Part shown: positions 21,531-31,399 of the stretch, in pieces
Layout of the letters: every line of letters starts with the position of its first letter
Numbering within the stretch: the first letter of the stretch is position 1
Source: Leptobrachium leishanense
Taxonomy: Eukaryota > Chordata > Amphibia > Anura > Megophryidae
Reading direction: 5' to 3'
Length of the DNA stretch: 64,000 nt
Assembly: GCA_009667805.1 (NCBI GenBank)
Contig: CM019068.1
Location: 9,178,182 to 9,242,181, forward strand
Program-made: the position numbers and the translations under genes
Notes under the pieces: model-generated
What the model saw: the letters and a program-made list of their open reading frames with translations, nothing else
What the model was told of the DNA's origin: nothing
Databases searched by the model: none

Positions 21531-22230
21531 TGGCTCCCCGTACCCCCCGCGCCTGGCAGCAGCTTCCTCGCTGCTCGCTAGCCAGGCGCCGAGTGATATT
21601 GCGGTCGCTTCCGCACACGTGGGGACGCCGGGGGGCGGGGCTGGCGGGCTGACGCGGACCCGCCGGGTTTAAAGCCCAGACTCGCAGAACAACCGGCGCC
21701 CGACGTGGTAGTTACTTCCCGCAGAGCTCTTGCATTCTATTGTATATTTTTGGCTATTCTGTGTACCGACCCCTGGCATTGGCAAACTGACCATTCTCTG
21801 TGTACCGACCCCTGGCATTGGCAAACGAACCATTCTGTGTACCGACCCCTGGCATTGGCAAACTGACCATTCTGTGTACCGACCCCTGGCATTGGCAAAC
21901 GAACCATTCTGTGTACCGACCCCTGGCATTGGCTTATTAACTATTCTGTGCAACACTCCTGGTATTGGCGTTTACTCTTCTATATTGGTTTTGTGGTCAG
22001 TCTGTGTGGCATCCTAAGCACGCATCAGACTACCTCTTCTATTGTTTAGGTCTTGGGAAGAGCCAACCATTCTAGGTCTTGTGTACCCTCCTAGTATCGT
22101 TCTTTGTGTCTACCTATCTTTACGTATTCTGTATCTGTCTAGACGTGCCGACCATTCTAAGGATCGGAAGGGTAGTGAGCGGTCTGCGTAATAGGGACCA
22201 CCATCTTGGTAACCAGAGGGATCCGTGACA
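21523..22230 (+). repeat. 3' LTR of gypsy element
   Basis: 708 bp. Differences from the 5' LTR: one substitution (GTGTTGTG versus GTCTTGTG) and single- or two-base indels in G or C runs, in CCCTGACG (one base missing here, inside the self-priming segment) and in two of the 37-bp units. Confidence 0.95.
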
Positions 22231-22235
22231 CTCAT

Positions 22236-22966
22236 CATGACTGGATGTAATTTACCACCAGATGACTGGGTTTACGACATGCGCCATAAAAATTATTTTC
22301 TGAGTAATGATTTTCAAAGAAGTCTGTCAAACCACATTGAGGGAATATAGAACATTGTTGCTGCGGTTTTGCTTGGATTGTGTCGTGTTGTAGGGTGTTT
22401 GTACAGCATGAGGTTTTGTTAGTAAGATCTGTGTGTTAGAGCTTGGCCAAATCCACCAAATTATAACTGGTATAAAAGCAGAAAACCCTTTCTCTTCTTT
22501 TGTGATGAGGAAATAAATTCCCTCAATGCATGAGTAGCTTCAATCCCCTGGAGCATTGTGGGAAATATACTTACACATGTTCCAGGGTGTCCAGGCCATG
22601 CAGTCGTCAGACAGCCTGGAAGATTGGCTGGATATTAATTTGTAGGTAAACTAATAAACCAGACGTACAAGCTGCATGCAGAGCCGTGCCAGCTCCCGCA
22701 GCCTTCCTGGCGCTGCCACAAACACTTGTTTTAATATTGGTTTAAACTGTTAGAACATTTGCCAACAACCACGGAACAGAGGAAAGTGATGTTAATGTGC
22801 TATTTCTGCTCGGATCGTTGTGATAAAACATTATTTTCTTCAGCAGTTTCACAAGTTTATAGTTTAATAATAAATTGACCAGAATTGTCACAATTTGGGC
22901 TGGAATTCTAACGCTGGAAACATATCTGACAGGGGAATTGGTATATTTAGACCAAAATATAATATT
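22236..22966. other. Intergenic stretch, no recognised feature
   Basis: Non-repetitive, AT-rich sequence right of the gypsy element. No convincing open frame, RNA gene or repeat end is seen. Confidence 0.5.
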
Positions 22967-22971
22967 ATTAT

Positions 22972-23661
22972 TGTGACGTAAATCACTTCAGTGTTGGGGT
23001 GCACGGATCTGGTGGCATATTTTTAGGGTGCAGGCCTCATAATCCATATTATCTCGTAGGACTCTCGTGTGCAGAATGTTTGTGTAATTGATGTTATGCC
23101 ACAATAATGCTATTATCTATCTGAGTGTCTATTGTCTGGTCCATTTGCACCTTGTTATCTCTTGAGAGGATTAGACTCCCAGCCTACCTTTGTCTCAGGA
23201 ATGTGTTGATGTCTGTTTATATTTGAATACTTTGTAAATCTATTGTCTGTAATCTGTTTATCAATCACGTTTCCCATTGTCCTGCTTTGTCTAGAAATGT
23301 CGAGCAAATGTTTAACCAATTATCTGTTTTAGTCTAATTAGGTCTCCCAAAAGTTTCTAGAGGAGGTTTTGTATATGGAAATAACCCATTTTTAATCATA
23401 TAAATATGTGTGTCTGTTCCCAATTAAAGAGAGTTCCATTTTGACCCTACATGCAGTCACGACTCATGGTGTGGGTAGGCCCAGATCTACAGCCTCGGCA
23501 TGTTTCTTTGGGATGCTAGGAAGCCTCACTACGTGTGCCTGTCTTTAAGCTGCGGCTAAGGTACTGGAGAAAGGCATGGGAGTCACAAGGAGAAGCCGGG
23601 GGTCCAGTAAAGAAGTGGCATTGACAGATGTGACCCTGTCGGGGTACTGAGATCTGTTACA
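22972..23661 (+). repeat. Solo LTR ('LTR-X', copy 1)
   Basis: TGTGACG...CTGTTACA with ATTAT on both sides (22967-22971, 23662-23666). Its last 110 bp (GAGATCTGTTACA end, preceded by a GGAGAAGGCATGG-like block) match 32905-33018 and 43110-43209. ATTAAA at about 23424 is a candidate polyadenylation signal. The flanking ATTATT is itself repetitive, which weakens the target-duplication argument. Confidence 0.6.
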
Positions 23662-23666
23662 ATTAT

Positions 23667-24298
23667 TATCTCCAGGTCAGATTATCAATAATAAAATCTC
23701 AACGTTATTGATAATCTCCATAGCGATGCCCAAATTTCCTTTATGTAGCGAATAACCTGTGAGTGAAGCAAGTTTTGAAATAATGCTCAGTAAGGCGCTG
23801 AACCCCTTCATTCTGAAAGTAACTTTAGAGATGATAAAACCCAGAGTCAGAAATTTTATGTAGCCATTTGCACCAATTCTAAAGTAGCAGCAGCCTGGAT
23901 ACATTAAACATTGGTTGGCAGTGGTAGAGACTGGCTGGAGTGAGGGATATTAACTAAAAACAAGGTCCCTCCAAGTGTTTTGGAACTACATTTCCATTGA
24001 CCCTCCGCCAACATAATGAGCGGCTGAGCATTATGTGAGATATAGTTCCAATAACTTGGTGGGTTATGGTTGCTGACCCCTGATTGGTGCAGTAGGGTAA
24101 CAGGCGGTGGGAGTTGTCTGCAATGTTTTCCTTGTCATATCATTTTCTTTTTAAGCTTTAGGACGTACAATAAAAAAAGAATCATGAAAACATCAAGGTT
24201 CCAAGTTTTAATCTATCACATATATATATATATATATAAGGGAGAGCGAACACACATGATGTCAGCACCTCTCTTTAGACTGTGCAGGAAACGGTTCA
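23667..24298. other. Intergenic stretch with one hAT end fragment
   Basis: At about 23965-24083 the minus strand reads CAGGGGTCAGCAACC and continues in the 'ggaactacatctc' style of hAT/Charlie ends; the partner end is not found. A TA microsatellite lies at 24220-24238. Nothing else is supported. Confidence 0.45.
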
Positions 24299-24302
24299 TT
24301 AA

Positions 24303-24800
24303 AGGAACACTCTATGAACCCCCCCCCTTTTTTTACCTTAAATAATTAGGTATAGGCTACGGACTGTATCTGCCCAATTAGTTTGTTTTTTTAGTCTTTA
24401 TTGGGTAAAAATACCGTTTCTCCCTCAGTGCGCGCCACCTGCCTCCGTCAGCTTAGGGGCTTCTATTTGGGTAAATCCCTGCAGCTTTTATACAAAGTGT
24501 TGAGCGTTGTAACCACAAATTGCCGAGCGGTGCGGGACTCGCACACTTTACGTATACAAGTTCCGTAGCGCCTGCGCAGAGCGATGGATCGGAGCTGGAC
24601 GCACATGCACATATCTGATACATCGCTGCCTCCCTGAGAAGGCTCGCTACAGTCAGCGATTGGTCTCAGAAGGTGACGTTACCGGCTCTCTGTGACATTA
24701 ATAGTGACCGATCTGGTGACCAGCAGCCGGGAAATTCAAAATCCCAGCTATTGGTGACGCCAGGTGGGGTGGAGGAAACTCATACACTTCACCCCATGTT
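24303..24800 (-). mobile_element. TTAA-type MITE ('element C'), copy 2
   Basis: Starts AGGAACACTCTATGAACC directly after TTAA (24299-24302). From about 24520 to 24790 it matches the reverse complement of 1-250. The far end is not sharply defined. Non-coding. Confidence 0.55.
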
Positions 24801-25029
24801 TCTGCCACATCAGGGTAGCAGGGAGGGGCATAAAAGGGGGGAACTTCTCACATCCTGACCACTTTAAACAGCTCCGTGCTCAGAATGAGTAACAGGACTC
24901 TTGAAACGTATACTGTGCCCAGTGTATTCCCAATGTTTGATGGAAATGTTTTGTTTTCTTTTTAATAAACCTGTGTACTAATATTTATAAAACAATAAAG
25001 CTCTGGTACAATCCGTGCATAGAATAATG

Positions 25030-25205
25030 CATAGACTGAGTCTAAGCTGCCCTGCGAACACACTTTCACAAACTTACTTCATTGTATAACTCATTCTGCC
25101 GCTTTGTGCTACAATGTAACTACATGACCCACCATTGTGACATGTTAAAAGAGCTAAACTGGCCGTCACTGGAATCCAGATGCACCCTTCACCTTTCCAA
25201 CCTGG
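25030..25205 (+). pseudogene. L2-type LINE ORF2 C-terminal fragment, part 1
   Basis: The frame 25082-25200 encodes a degenerate LINE C-terminal region ending LNWPSLESRCTLHLSNL. It resumes at 27282 as VFKSFSGKLPPYLNRLLPP after a transposon insertion. The joint pattern 'EL.W..L..R..L.L..L.FKS..G..PPYL..LL' is the usual C-terminus of L2/Rex-type LINE proteins. The LINE is 5'-truncated at about 25030. Confidence 0.65.
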
Positions 25206-25837
25206 GGCTACATTACAATCATTGTATTAAACAGGGACGCAAAGGAAAAAAACCTGCGCCTGCAGATAATGTGCACCTGTAGGTTTCTCCTTTGCACCCC
25301 CATTTTAGCGTGATATTACAATGCAGGCGCTAGAAAAGCTGCCTGCATTGTCATCAAGCGCTAAGTCCTAGGATGAGCGCGGCAGCGCTAAGCATCGCCG
25401 CGCACATTCCTCTCCATGGAGTCCATGGGACTCCATTGAAGCCGACAGTGCAGGTCACCTGACCTGCCGGATCTCGACTTGCGAGATCCGGCAGGGCGGC
25501 ATAGTGATCCGCAGGGGGAGACTGGGGGACTTTTTCCCCCAGTCTCTCACTGCTCTCGCCGCACGGAGGAGGTGGTTGGAGCCGTGGTCCTCGTCGTGGG
25601 ATAGGAGGTGAGTATCTGAATTTTTGGGGGGGTTTCTGCTGGTGCTAATATATTCTGCAGCAGCGGAATCTGTTAGCACCAAGTCCTGGCTGTGGTTAAC
25701 TTTTTTCTAACTGCAGCAGGACGTTAATCAGCATTAGTATATTGTATCCTAACACTAATTAACACTTTGTGCTCTCCATGATGAGCATAGGGAGCGCAAA
25801 GTACAGTAACCTCGCGCTGAGATACAAAACAAAACGC

Positions 25838-27143
25838 GGGGCTGCGTATCCCCCCCAATCTGAACCCCGATGTCTTACCTCTGAGACTTACACCCCCACC
25901 CCCTGTGGACACCCCTTTGTCTTTTGAGCATTCCCCCCACTGTAGATATTAAATTTTCTGCCGATGGGGATTCGCTCAACCGCTTTAGTCCACACTGCTG
26001 CCCCCCTTATTGCTGCGTTTTCCCTGCCCCCCTCATCCTGTTATGTCTCCCTTGCACCTCTTCCCTGTGAATTAGGCAGAGCCCCCCCCACCACCCCGAT
26101 ACCGATGACATATGAGACTTTTGTTTTTTTACCGACACTAGCCCACCAGTGATGGTTTACCCTTCGTCCCCTTCCCCCACCTTTTTTTTTTTTTTTGGGC
26201 ATTTTTCAAGTTTCCCCGAGGTGTGCCACTATGGCACCTACCATGACTCTGGTTGCCATACTTGGCCCTCGGGCCCCTGGGCCTTGTGACAATATCCTTC
26301 CACGGCCTCCTCCGGGAGTGAGCCGGGAAAGTCACGGTCTTGGCCTTTGCCGTCCCTTTGCCCCTCTCCCCCACCCTACTATTAAATTTTTTGTTTTTAT
26401 TTTTTTCCCCCGTTTCTTTTTCTTTCCCCCCTCGCGCCATTGCTGGTGGGTGGTCGGTGTAGTCCACGTCCCCTTTCCCACGGTTTATTGTTTTTCTGTT
26501 ATCAGATGTACTACTTTGAGGTAGACCTATAATTTTCTTGCTTAAGGCTAGGGTCAGACTAACGCATTTTTCACGTTGTCCGTGAAAATGTGCGTTCGAA
26601 GAATGGACGTATTTTTTCACGGAATACGCAATAGTGGTCATACATGCGCAGTCTCATCCGTGATTTTGTACGGATCATCAATAAAACACTTCTTGCATCT
26701 GGACGTTATGTTGGCCGGACATTAGCAGCGTCTGATGTCTCCAATTCACTCACACACGCCGCTAGCGGACGCAGCGCACTCTGTACGTCAGTACTAGTGG
26801 TTTAACGTTCTCGAAAAAATGCGTTCATTTTCCACTTGCGTTGCGCAGCCGGACTTTTGTGCGACCGTACTTCGTATATTGGCCATCATTGCCCGGCATC
26901 TGCTGCTAGCACGGCCGTGATTAAGTGCGCCAGAACGCGCGTTCGCACTGCTCAGTCTGACCCTAGCCTTAATGATGCAATGTTTCTTGATGACGCGATC
27001 ATTTTTGATTTCTATTTAGATGAGACCCTCCTATTCGGGGATGTTAATTGAGTCTCCCCTGATGTACTTCTGCCGAATGTTTATATACTAGCTGTCTTGT
27101 TGCTGTTGCTTTATCCAAATAAAAGATTTGAATTTAAAAAAAA
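25838..27143 (+). mobile_element. L1-like 3'-UTR fragment with poly(A), 5'-truncated
   Basis: Pyrimidine-rich, non-coding sequence (25840-26540, with T15 at about 26181) ends in CCAAATAAAAGATTTG and an A12 tail. AAAACGC at 25831-25837 recurs after the tail at 27144-27150, a candidate target duplication. An A-tailed, C/T-rich 3' UTR fits L1/Tx1-type LINEs. The assignment rests on composition and tail, not on protein. Confidence 0.45.
26546..26968 (-). mobile_element. TTAA-target MITE ('GGCTAGGGTCAGAC' family), copy 1
   Basis: Perfect terminal inverted repeats GGCTAGGGTCAGAC / GTCTGACCCTAGCC are flanked by TTAA (26542-26545, 26969-26972). The 423-bp body is CpG-rich and matches, inverted, the 427-bp copy at 55798-56224. 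TTAA duplication fits piggyBac or Kolobok. Short open frames here are chance. Confidence 0.75.
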
Positions 27144-27281
27144 AAAACGCTAACAGGTTTCTTATTTGTAACGGGTTTGGATTGTAATATGGTGCTCCTG
27201 CACTAGGGCCACCAGGGCGAATGTTAACTTTCACGCAGGTGAGCGCTAACATAAGCACCAAGATTGTAATGTGGCCCCTGG

Positions 27282-27530
27282 TGTTTAAGAGCTTTTCTGG
27301 GAAGCTGCCACCCTACCTGAATAGACTGCTACCCCCAGATGTTCCCTTACTTACCTTACTTACAATACCACAATACAGTGGCTTGGTCCTCATTTTCCAA
27401 CAGAGCAGCGCAAATATGGAATAACCTCCCAGACGCCATCAAATCTTCCCCCAGTCTAAAGTCACTTAAGACTTCCCTATTAACATACCTCAATACAGAA
27501 TGCACCTGTAAACATGTAACACAGTGACTA
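27282..27530 (+). pseudogene. L2-type LINE ORF2 C-terminal fragment, part 2
   Basis: Continues part 1 with VFKSFSGKLPPYLNRLLPP, then after a frame change IWNNLPDAIKSSPSLKSLKT, the standard LINE C-terminal 'WN.LP..I..S.S...FK..LK' pattern. The coding end runs into the first units of the 39-bp minisatellite. Confidence 0.7.
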
Positions 27531-28067
27531 TATACAGAATGCGCCTGTAAACATGTAACATAGTGACTATATACAGAATGCGCCTGTAAACATGTAACAT
27601 AGTGACTATATACAGAATGCACCTGTAAACATGTAACACAGTGACTATATACAGAATGCACCTGTAAACATGTAACATAGTGACTATATACAGAATGCAC
27701 CTGTAAACATGTAACAGTGACTATATACAGAATGCGCCTGTAAACATGTAACATAGTGACTATATACAGAATGCACCTGTAAACATGTAACATAGTGACT
27801 ATATACATAATGCGCCTGTAAACATGTAACACAGTGACTATATACAGAATGTGCCTACAAACATGTAACAAGGTGACTATATACAGAATGCTCCTGTAAA
27901 CATGTAACATAGTGACTATATACAGAATGCGCCTGTAAACATGTAACATAGTGACTATACACAGAATGTGCCTACAAACATGTAACAAGGTGACTATATA
28001 CAGAATGTGCCTGTAAACATGTAACATAGTGACTATATACAGAATGTGCCTGTAAACATGTAACATA
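27490..28067 (+). repeat. 39-bp minisatellite in LINE 3' region
   Basis: About 15 units of GTGACTATATACAGAATGCG plus CCTGTAAACATGTAACATA. A hAT insertion cuts the array at 28067, and 1-2 further units follow at 30779-30830. Period of 13 codons; the open frames on the minus strand are artefacts. The array lies between the LINE coding end and the LINE tail, so it expanded inside the LINE copy. Confidence 0.92.
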
Positions 28068-28255
28068 CACTTGTGTATTTTGACCTAGGCCAACAAGGCC
28101 TAGGCCTAGGGCGGCACTCTCCAGGGGGCGGCGGGCTGCCGGGTGGCCCCACCCCTAAAAAAAAATAAAAAAAATAAAAAAATTCTAGTATGTCCTGGGT
28201 AGGCAACGCCTAGGCTTTCACTTTCCAGGGGGCAACAAAAAACCTCACCACTAAT

Positions 28256-28868
28256 TGGGTTACTCACAGAGCACCGAAATGACGCCAACATTTTGGTGTT
28301 CTGTAGTTCCCTGCACTTCGGGGAATAAAATTTCCCCACCCTGCAGTGAATTCACCATTCACCGCAGGGTCCCCAAAGTGCATGGAGTCGGCCGCTGTAT
28401 GCTGCCACCGCAAACCCGTGGCCTGCTGTTTTCAAAAGAACTACTGAACGAAAATGTCTGGAATTTACATATAAGATCCTATGATTGATAATAAAACGTT
28501 CTGTTACAGAAAAAGAAGAACCGATATAAAAAAAAGGGGGGGGATTTTGCCAAAAATATTCTGAAAAATTACTAAATGGTACTAAAAAAAAAAATCTATA
28601 AATAAAGACTTTTTACTGCAGATCAAAATAATAAGTGGTTTATTAGATATTGCATAAAAACAGGAATATTTTTAACATTGAAACCTATGGGGTTCGCCTG
28701 AATACCTGAACCTGCTGATTGAAACCACCGAACATCAGGGTATTTCACTGACATTTCTCTGCTGTTTGGTGTTCTCTGAATAGATTAACCATTACTTCTC
28801 TATGGGGATTTGCACTGCCTTCAAACAGCACCGTACTTGCTGGCAGTTCGCCAAACTTGTGTGTGAGC
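28256..28868. mobile_element. Family A TIR element fragment
   Basis: Starts TGGGTTACTCACAGAGCACCG and contains the shared core (TTTTTAACATTGAAACCTAT) and the TTTCACTGACATTTCTCTGC block. The right end is lost at about 28868. Confidence 0.6.
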
Positions 28869-29644
28869 ATATCACCAGAGCAGTGGTGTACTTAGAGGAA
28901 TGGCGGAGGGCGGGCCGCCCCAGGTACCAGTGATTATTGGGGTGTCATTAGGGGGTACTAGGAGGTGTCACTGTGTGTCAGCTTTGAGCTGTGTTCTAAA
29001 ACAACGAGCAGCGGAGCATGGCTTTTGCATACGGAATAAAAACGAATAGAATAAAAATACCCCTCACCTCCCTCCATAGCTGCTCCTCCCCTGCCCTGCA
29101 GCAGCTCTAGGAGGGGGATATGATTTGTGTCCAGAGAGAGAAGATGACAGTAAACGGCAGGTAAAGGGGGGGGGGGTATCAGCAGAATATGAAGCCCTGT
29201 CTGCTTACTGCTGTTTAAAGTGGACCTTTCCTTAACCAGCACTGCAGTGATAAAAATTTGTCAATGAGCTGCCTGGCTCCTGGTGAGGCTGCGTGCGTGC
29301 AGGTCACACTCGGCCCGGCCAGTCAGGTGGTACTGCGTCTCAGTACCACCTGACTGGCTGAACCACGTGACACGCACGCAGCTGCCCACCCTTTCGTTAA
29401 CATGGACTGTCACTCTATTCTGGACTGAACACCCACCAGGAAGGGAATCAAAGCCACGGTGCACCCTCTGGCAGTGGCACCCCACTGCTGACAAGATGGC
29501 TCCACGCACAGGCACAGCCGCGATCCTAACATGGCCTGGAGGGACCTCCTGCTGAGTCTGTACACAGTCCCTGCTGACTCTGCACAGAGCCCTACCGCGG
29601 ACGGAGGCCGGTAAATGTAGAATAAATAATTGCTGTGTGCTCAT

Positions 29645-30440
29645 ATACACTAGGTTTGCTGGGAGTTTTATTGCAGTGGATTCTGATGCACTCGTACACA
29701 CCACACATTGCATTGCTGGGAGTTTTATTGCCGTGGATTCTGATACGCTGACACACACCACACATTGCATTGCTGGGAGTTTTATTGCAGTGGATTCTGA
29801 TGCACTCATACACACCACACATTGCATTGCTGGGAGTTTAATTGCTGTGGATTCTGATACGCTGATCCGCACATTGCATTACTGGGAGTTTTATTGCTGT
29901 GGATTCTGATACACTCATACACACCACACATTGCATTGCTGGGAGTTTTATTGCAGTGGATTCTGATACACTCATACACACCGCACATTGCATTGCTGGG
30001 AGTTTTATTGCAGTGGATTCTGATGCACTCATACACACCGCACATTGCATTGCTGGGAGTTTAATTGCTGTGGATTCTGATACGCTGACCCGCACATTGC
30101 ATTACTGGGAGTTTTATTGCTGTGGATTCTAATACACTCATACACACTGCACATTGCATTGCTGGAATTTTTATTGCTGTGGATTCTGATATGCTGACAC
30201 ACACCAAACATTGCATTGCTGGGAGTTTTATTGCTGTGGATTCTGTGATACACACTGCATAGTACTGTGAGTTTTATTGCCTTGGAGCTCTGGGATACAC
30301 TCATACACACTGCACATTACTGTGAGTTTTATTGCTGTGCAGTTCTGTGATATGCTCATACACAGTGCACATTTCTGTGGGTTTTATTGCTGTGCAGCTC
30401 TGTGATACGCTCATATGCAGTGCACGTTTCTGTGGATTTT
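29645..30440 (+). repeat. 57-bp minisatellite inside the hAT element
   Basis: About 13 units around GCTGGGAGTTTTATTGCAGT + GGATTCTGATGCACTCATAC + ACACCACACATTGCATT. Units degrade toward the right (30260-30440, GTGAGTTTTATTGCTGTGCAG type). Two 47-bp variants (near 29870 and 30100) mark a duplicated higher-order block. Open frames on both strands are repeat artefacts. Confidence 0.9.
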
Positions 30441-30778
30441 ATTGTTCAACCAATTAGAGCGGCTGTGATCCAGTATACTTAACATGCGTGGCTGTTCTTT
30501 GTAAAAATGCTTGAATTTAAACATTTCATAATTTTATTTATCTCAATAGATACATTTGAAATGGTAACAAAATATACAAGTAGGCACTTGGTATCCACTT
30601 TTATTATAAAGAGCGGAAAAGCAGAGCTCTAAGAGGAAAAGGTGGAGCTTAAAGAGGAAGGGTGGGGATTAACCAGGAAGAGGTGTGGCCTTGACAGGAA
30701 GGGGTGCCTCAAATTTAAATTAGGGGGTGCACGAGTTTAGTCAGGCCTAGGGCAGCACCAAACCTAAATACACCACTG

Positions 30779-31016
30779 GTAACATAGTGACTATATACAG
30801 AATGAACATGTAAACATGTAACACAGTGACTATATTTGCTACATATTTATTTTCTGTGTTAATCTGTATATTTGTGTTTAATATCTCGCATTTTATTACT
30901 TTGTATTTCTGTAACGACTGTAACAATTCAATGTTCTTGAACCCAGGAAATACTAAAAAAATTAGAGAAATCTCAATGTATCTTTCCTGGGAAAATACTT
31001 TATAAATAAATAATGG
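30779..31016 (+). mobile_element. 3' UTR and tail of the L2-type LINE
   Basis: After the duplicated GTAACATA and 1-2 minisatellite units comes a T-rich 3' UTR, then CAATGTTCTTGAACCCAGG, GAGAAATCTCAATGTATC and TTTATAAATAAATAA. This places the tail directly downstream of the LINE C-terminus found at 27282-27530, once the hAT is removed. Confidence 0.7.
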
Positions 31017-31399
31017 CAGAGACACTTTGTAACGATAAAGTTACATTGGATTGAGATGCTCTCGTGCTGTGGGAGATCTGTTGATATATTCCTCAATAAA
31101 ATGTATCGTTTTCATAATTAGTGCGCTGTGTGCTGTATCATCTATTCTCCTCTTTAATTATTGCTGTCAGAGCCCTTTACACTCCGGCTGACTCACAGGA
31201 CGGGCTTCATTATCTAAAGATCAATCTGTAGCTTTGATGTCAGTTTGATGAGGAGCACACTGGTTGTGTGTCAGGTGTCAGGTCGCTTTCAGGTTTCTAC
31301 AGAGGACACCTAACCACATATGAAATGGATTTCACCTCCCCAGGCTTCTCTGAATGTTCTTGCAGCCCCTTGCCCTAAAAAAGCGAGTGCTTTGTGTGA

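Larger units (their letters stand above)
16485..22230 (+). mobile_element. Ty3/gypsy chromovirus LTR retrotransposon, nearly complete
   Basis: 5.75 kb: LTR - gag - protease - reverse transcriptase - RNase H - integrase with chromodomain - LTR, flanked by the 5-bp duplication CTCAT (16480-16484, 22231-22235). A polypurine tract (AGAGGGGGGGGTTC) ends at 21522, directly before the 3' LTR. The two LTRs differ by only one substitution and about six 1-2-base indels, so this is a recent insertion. The domain order (integrase last, then chromodomain) places it among chromoviruses, the group that includes the vertebrate sushi-like elements. The open frames are broken by several single-base indels; see the gag and pol entries. 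Confidence 0.95.
25206..27276. mobile_element. 2.07-kb TIR element with 5-bp target duplication
   Basis: The ends GGCTACATTACAATC and GATTGTAATGTGGCC are inverted repeats (15 bp, one mismatch), and CCTGG flanks both sides (25201-25205, 27277-27281). The insertion splits a LINE reading frame, so the empty site can be inferred. No transposase is visible; the superfamily is undetermined, since 5-bp duplications occur in few groups. A hairpin (CCGGATCTCG...CGAGATCCGG) is at about 25468-25492. It carries an L1-like fragment with a nested MITE. Confidence 0.7.
28068..30778. mobile_element. 2.7-kb hAT-type element inserted in the 39-bp array
   Basis: GTAACATA (28060-28067) is repeated at 30779-30786, a perfect 8-bp target duplication. 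The ends CACTTGTGTATTTTG and CTAAATACACCACTG are imperfect inverted repeats of hAT type. The interior is composite: a family A fragment (28256-28868), another hAT-like end CAGTGGTGTACTTAGAGG at 28890, and a 57-bp minisatellite. No transposase. Confidence 0.75.

Noticed and set aside
27356..28066. 236-codon frame with a HVYRHILYIVT-like repeat, reminiscent of short tandem protein repeats or a CRISPR-like layout
   Set aside because: It is the 39-bp minisatellite; there are no unique spacers between repeats, so it is not a CRISPR array.
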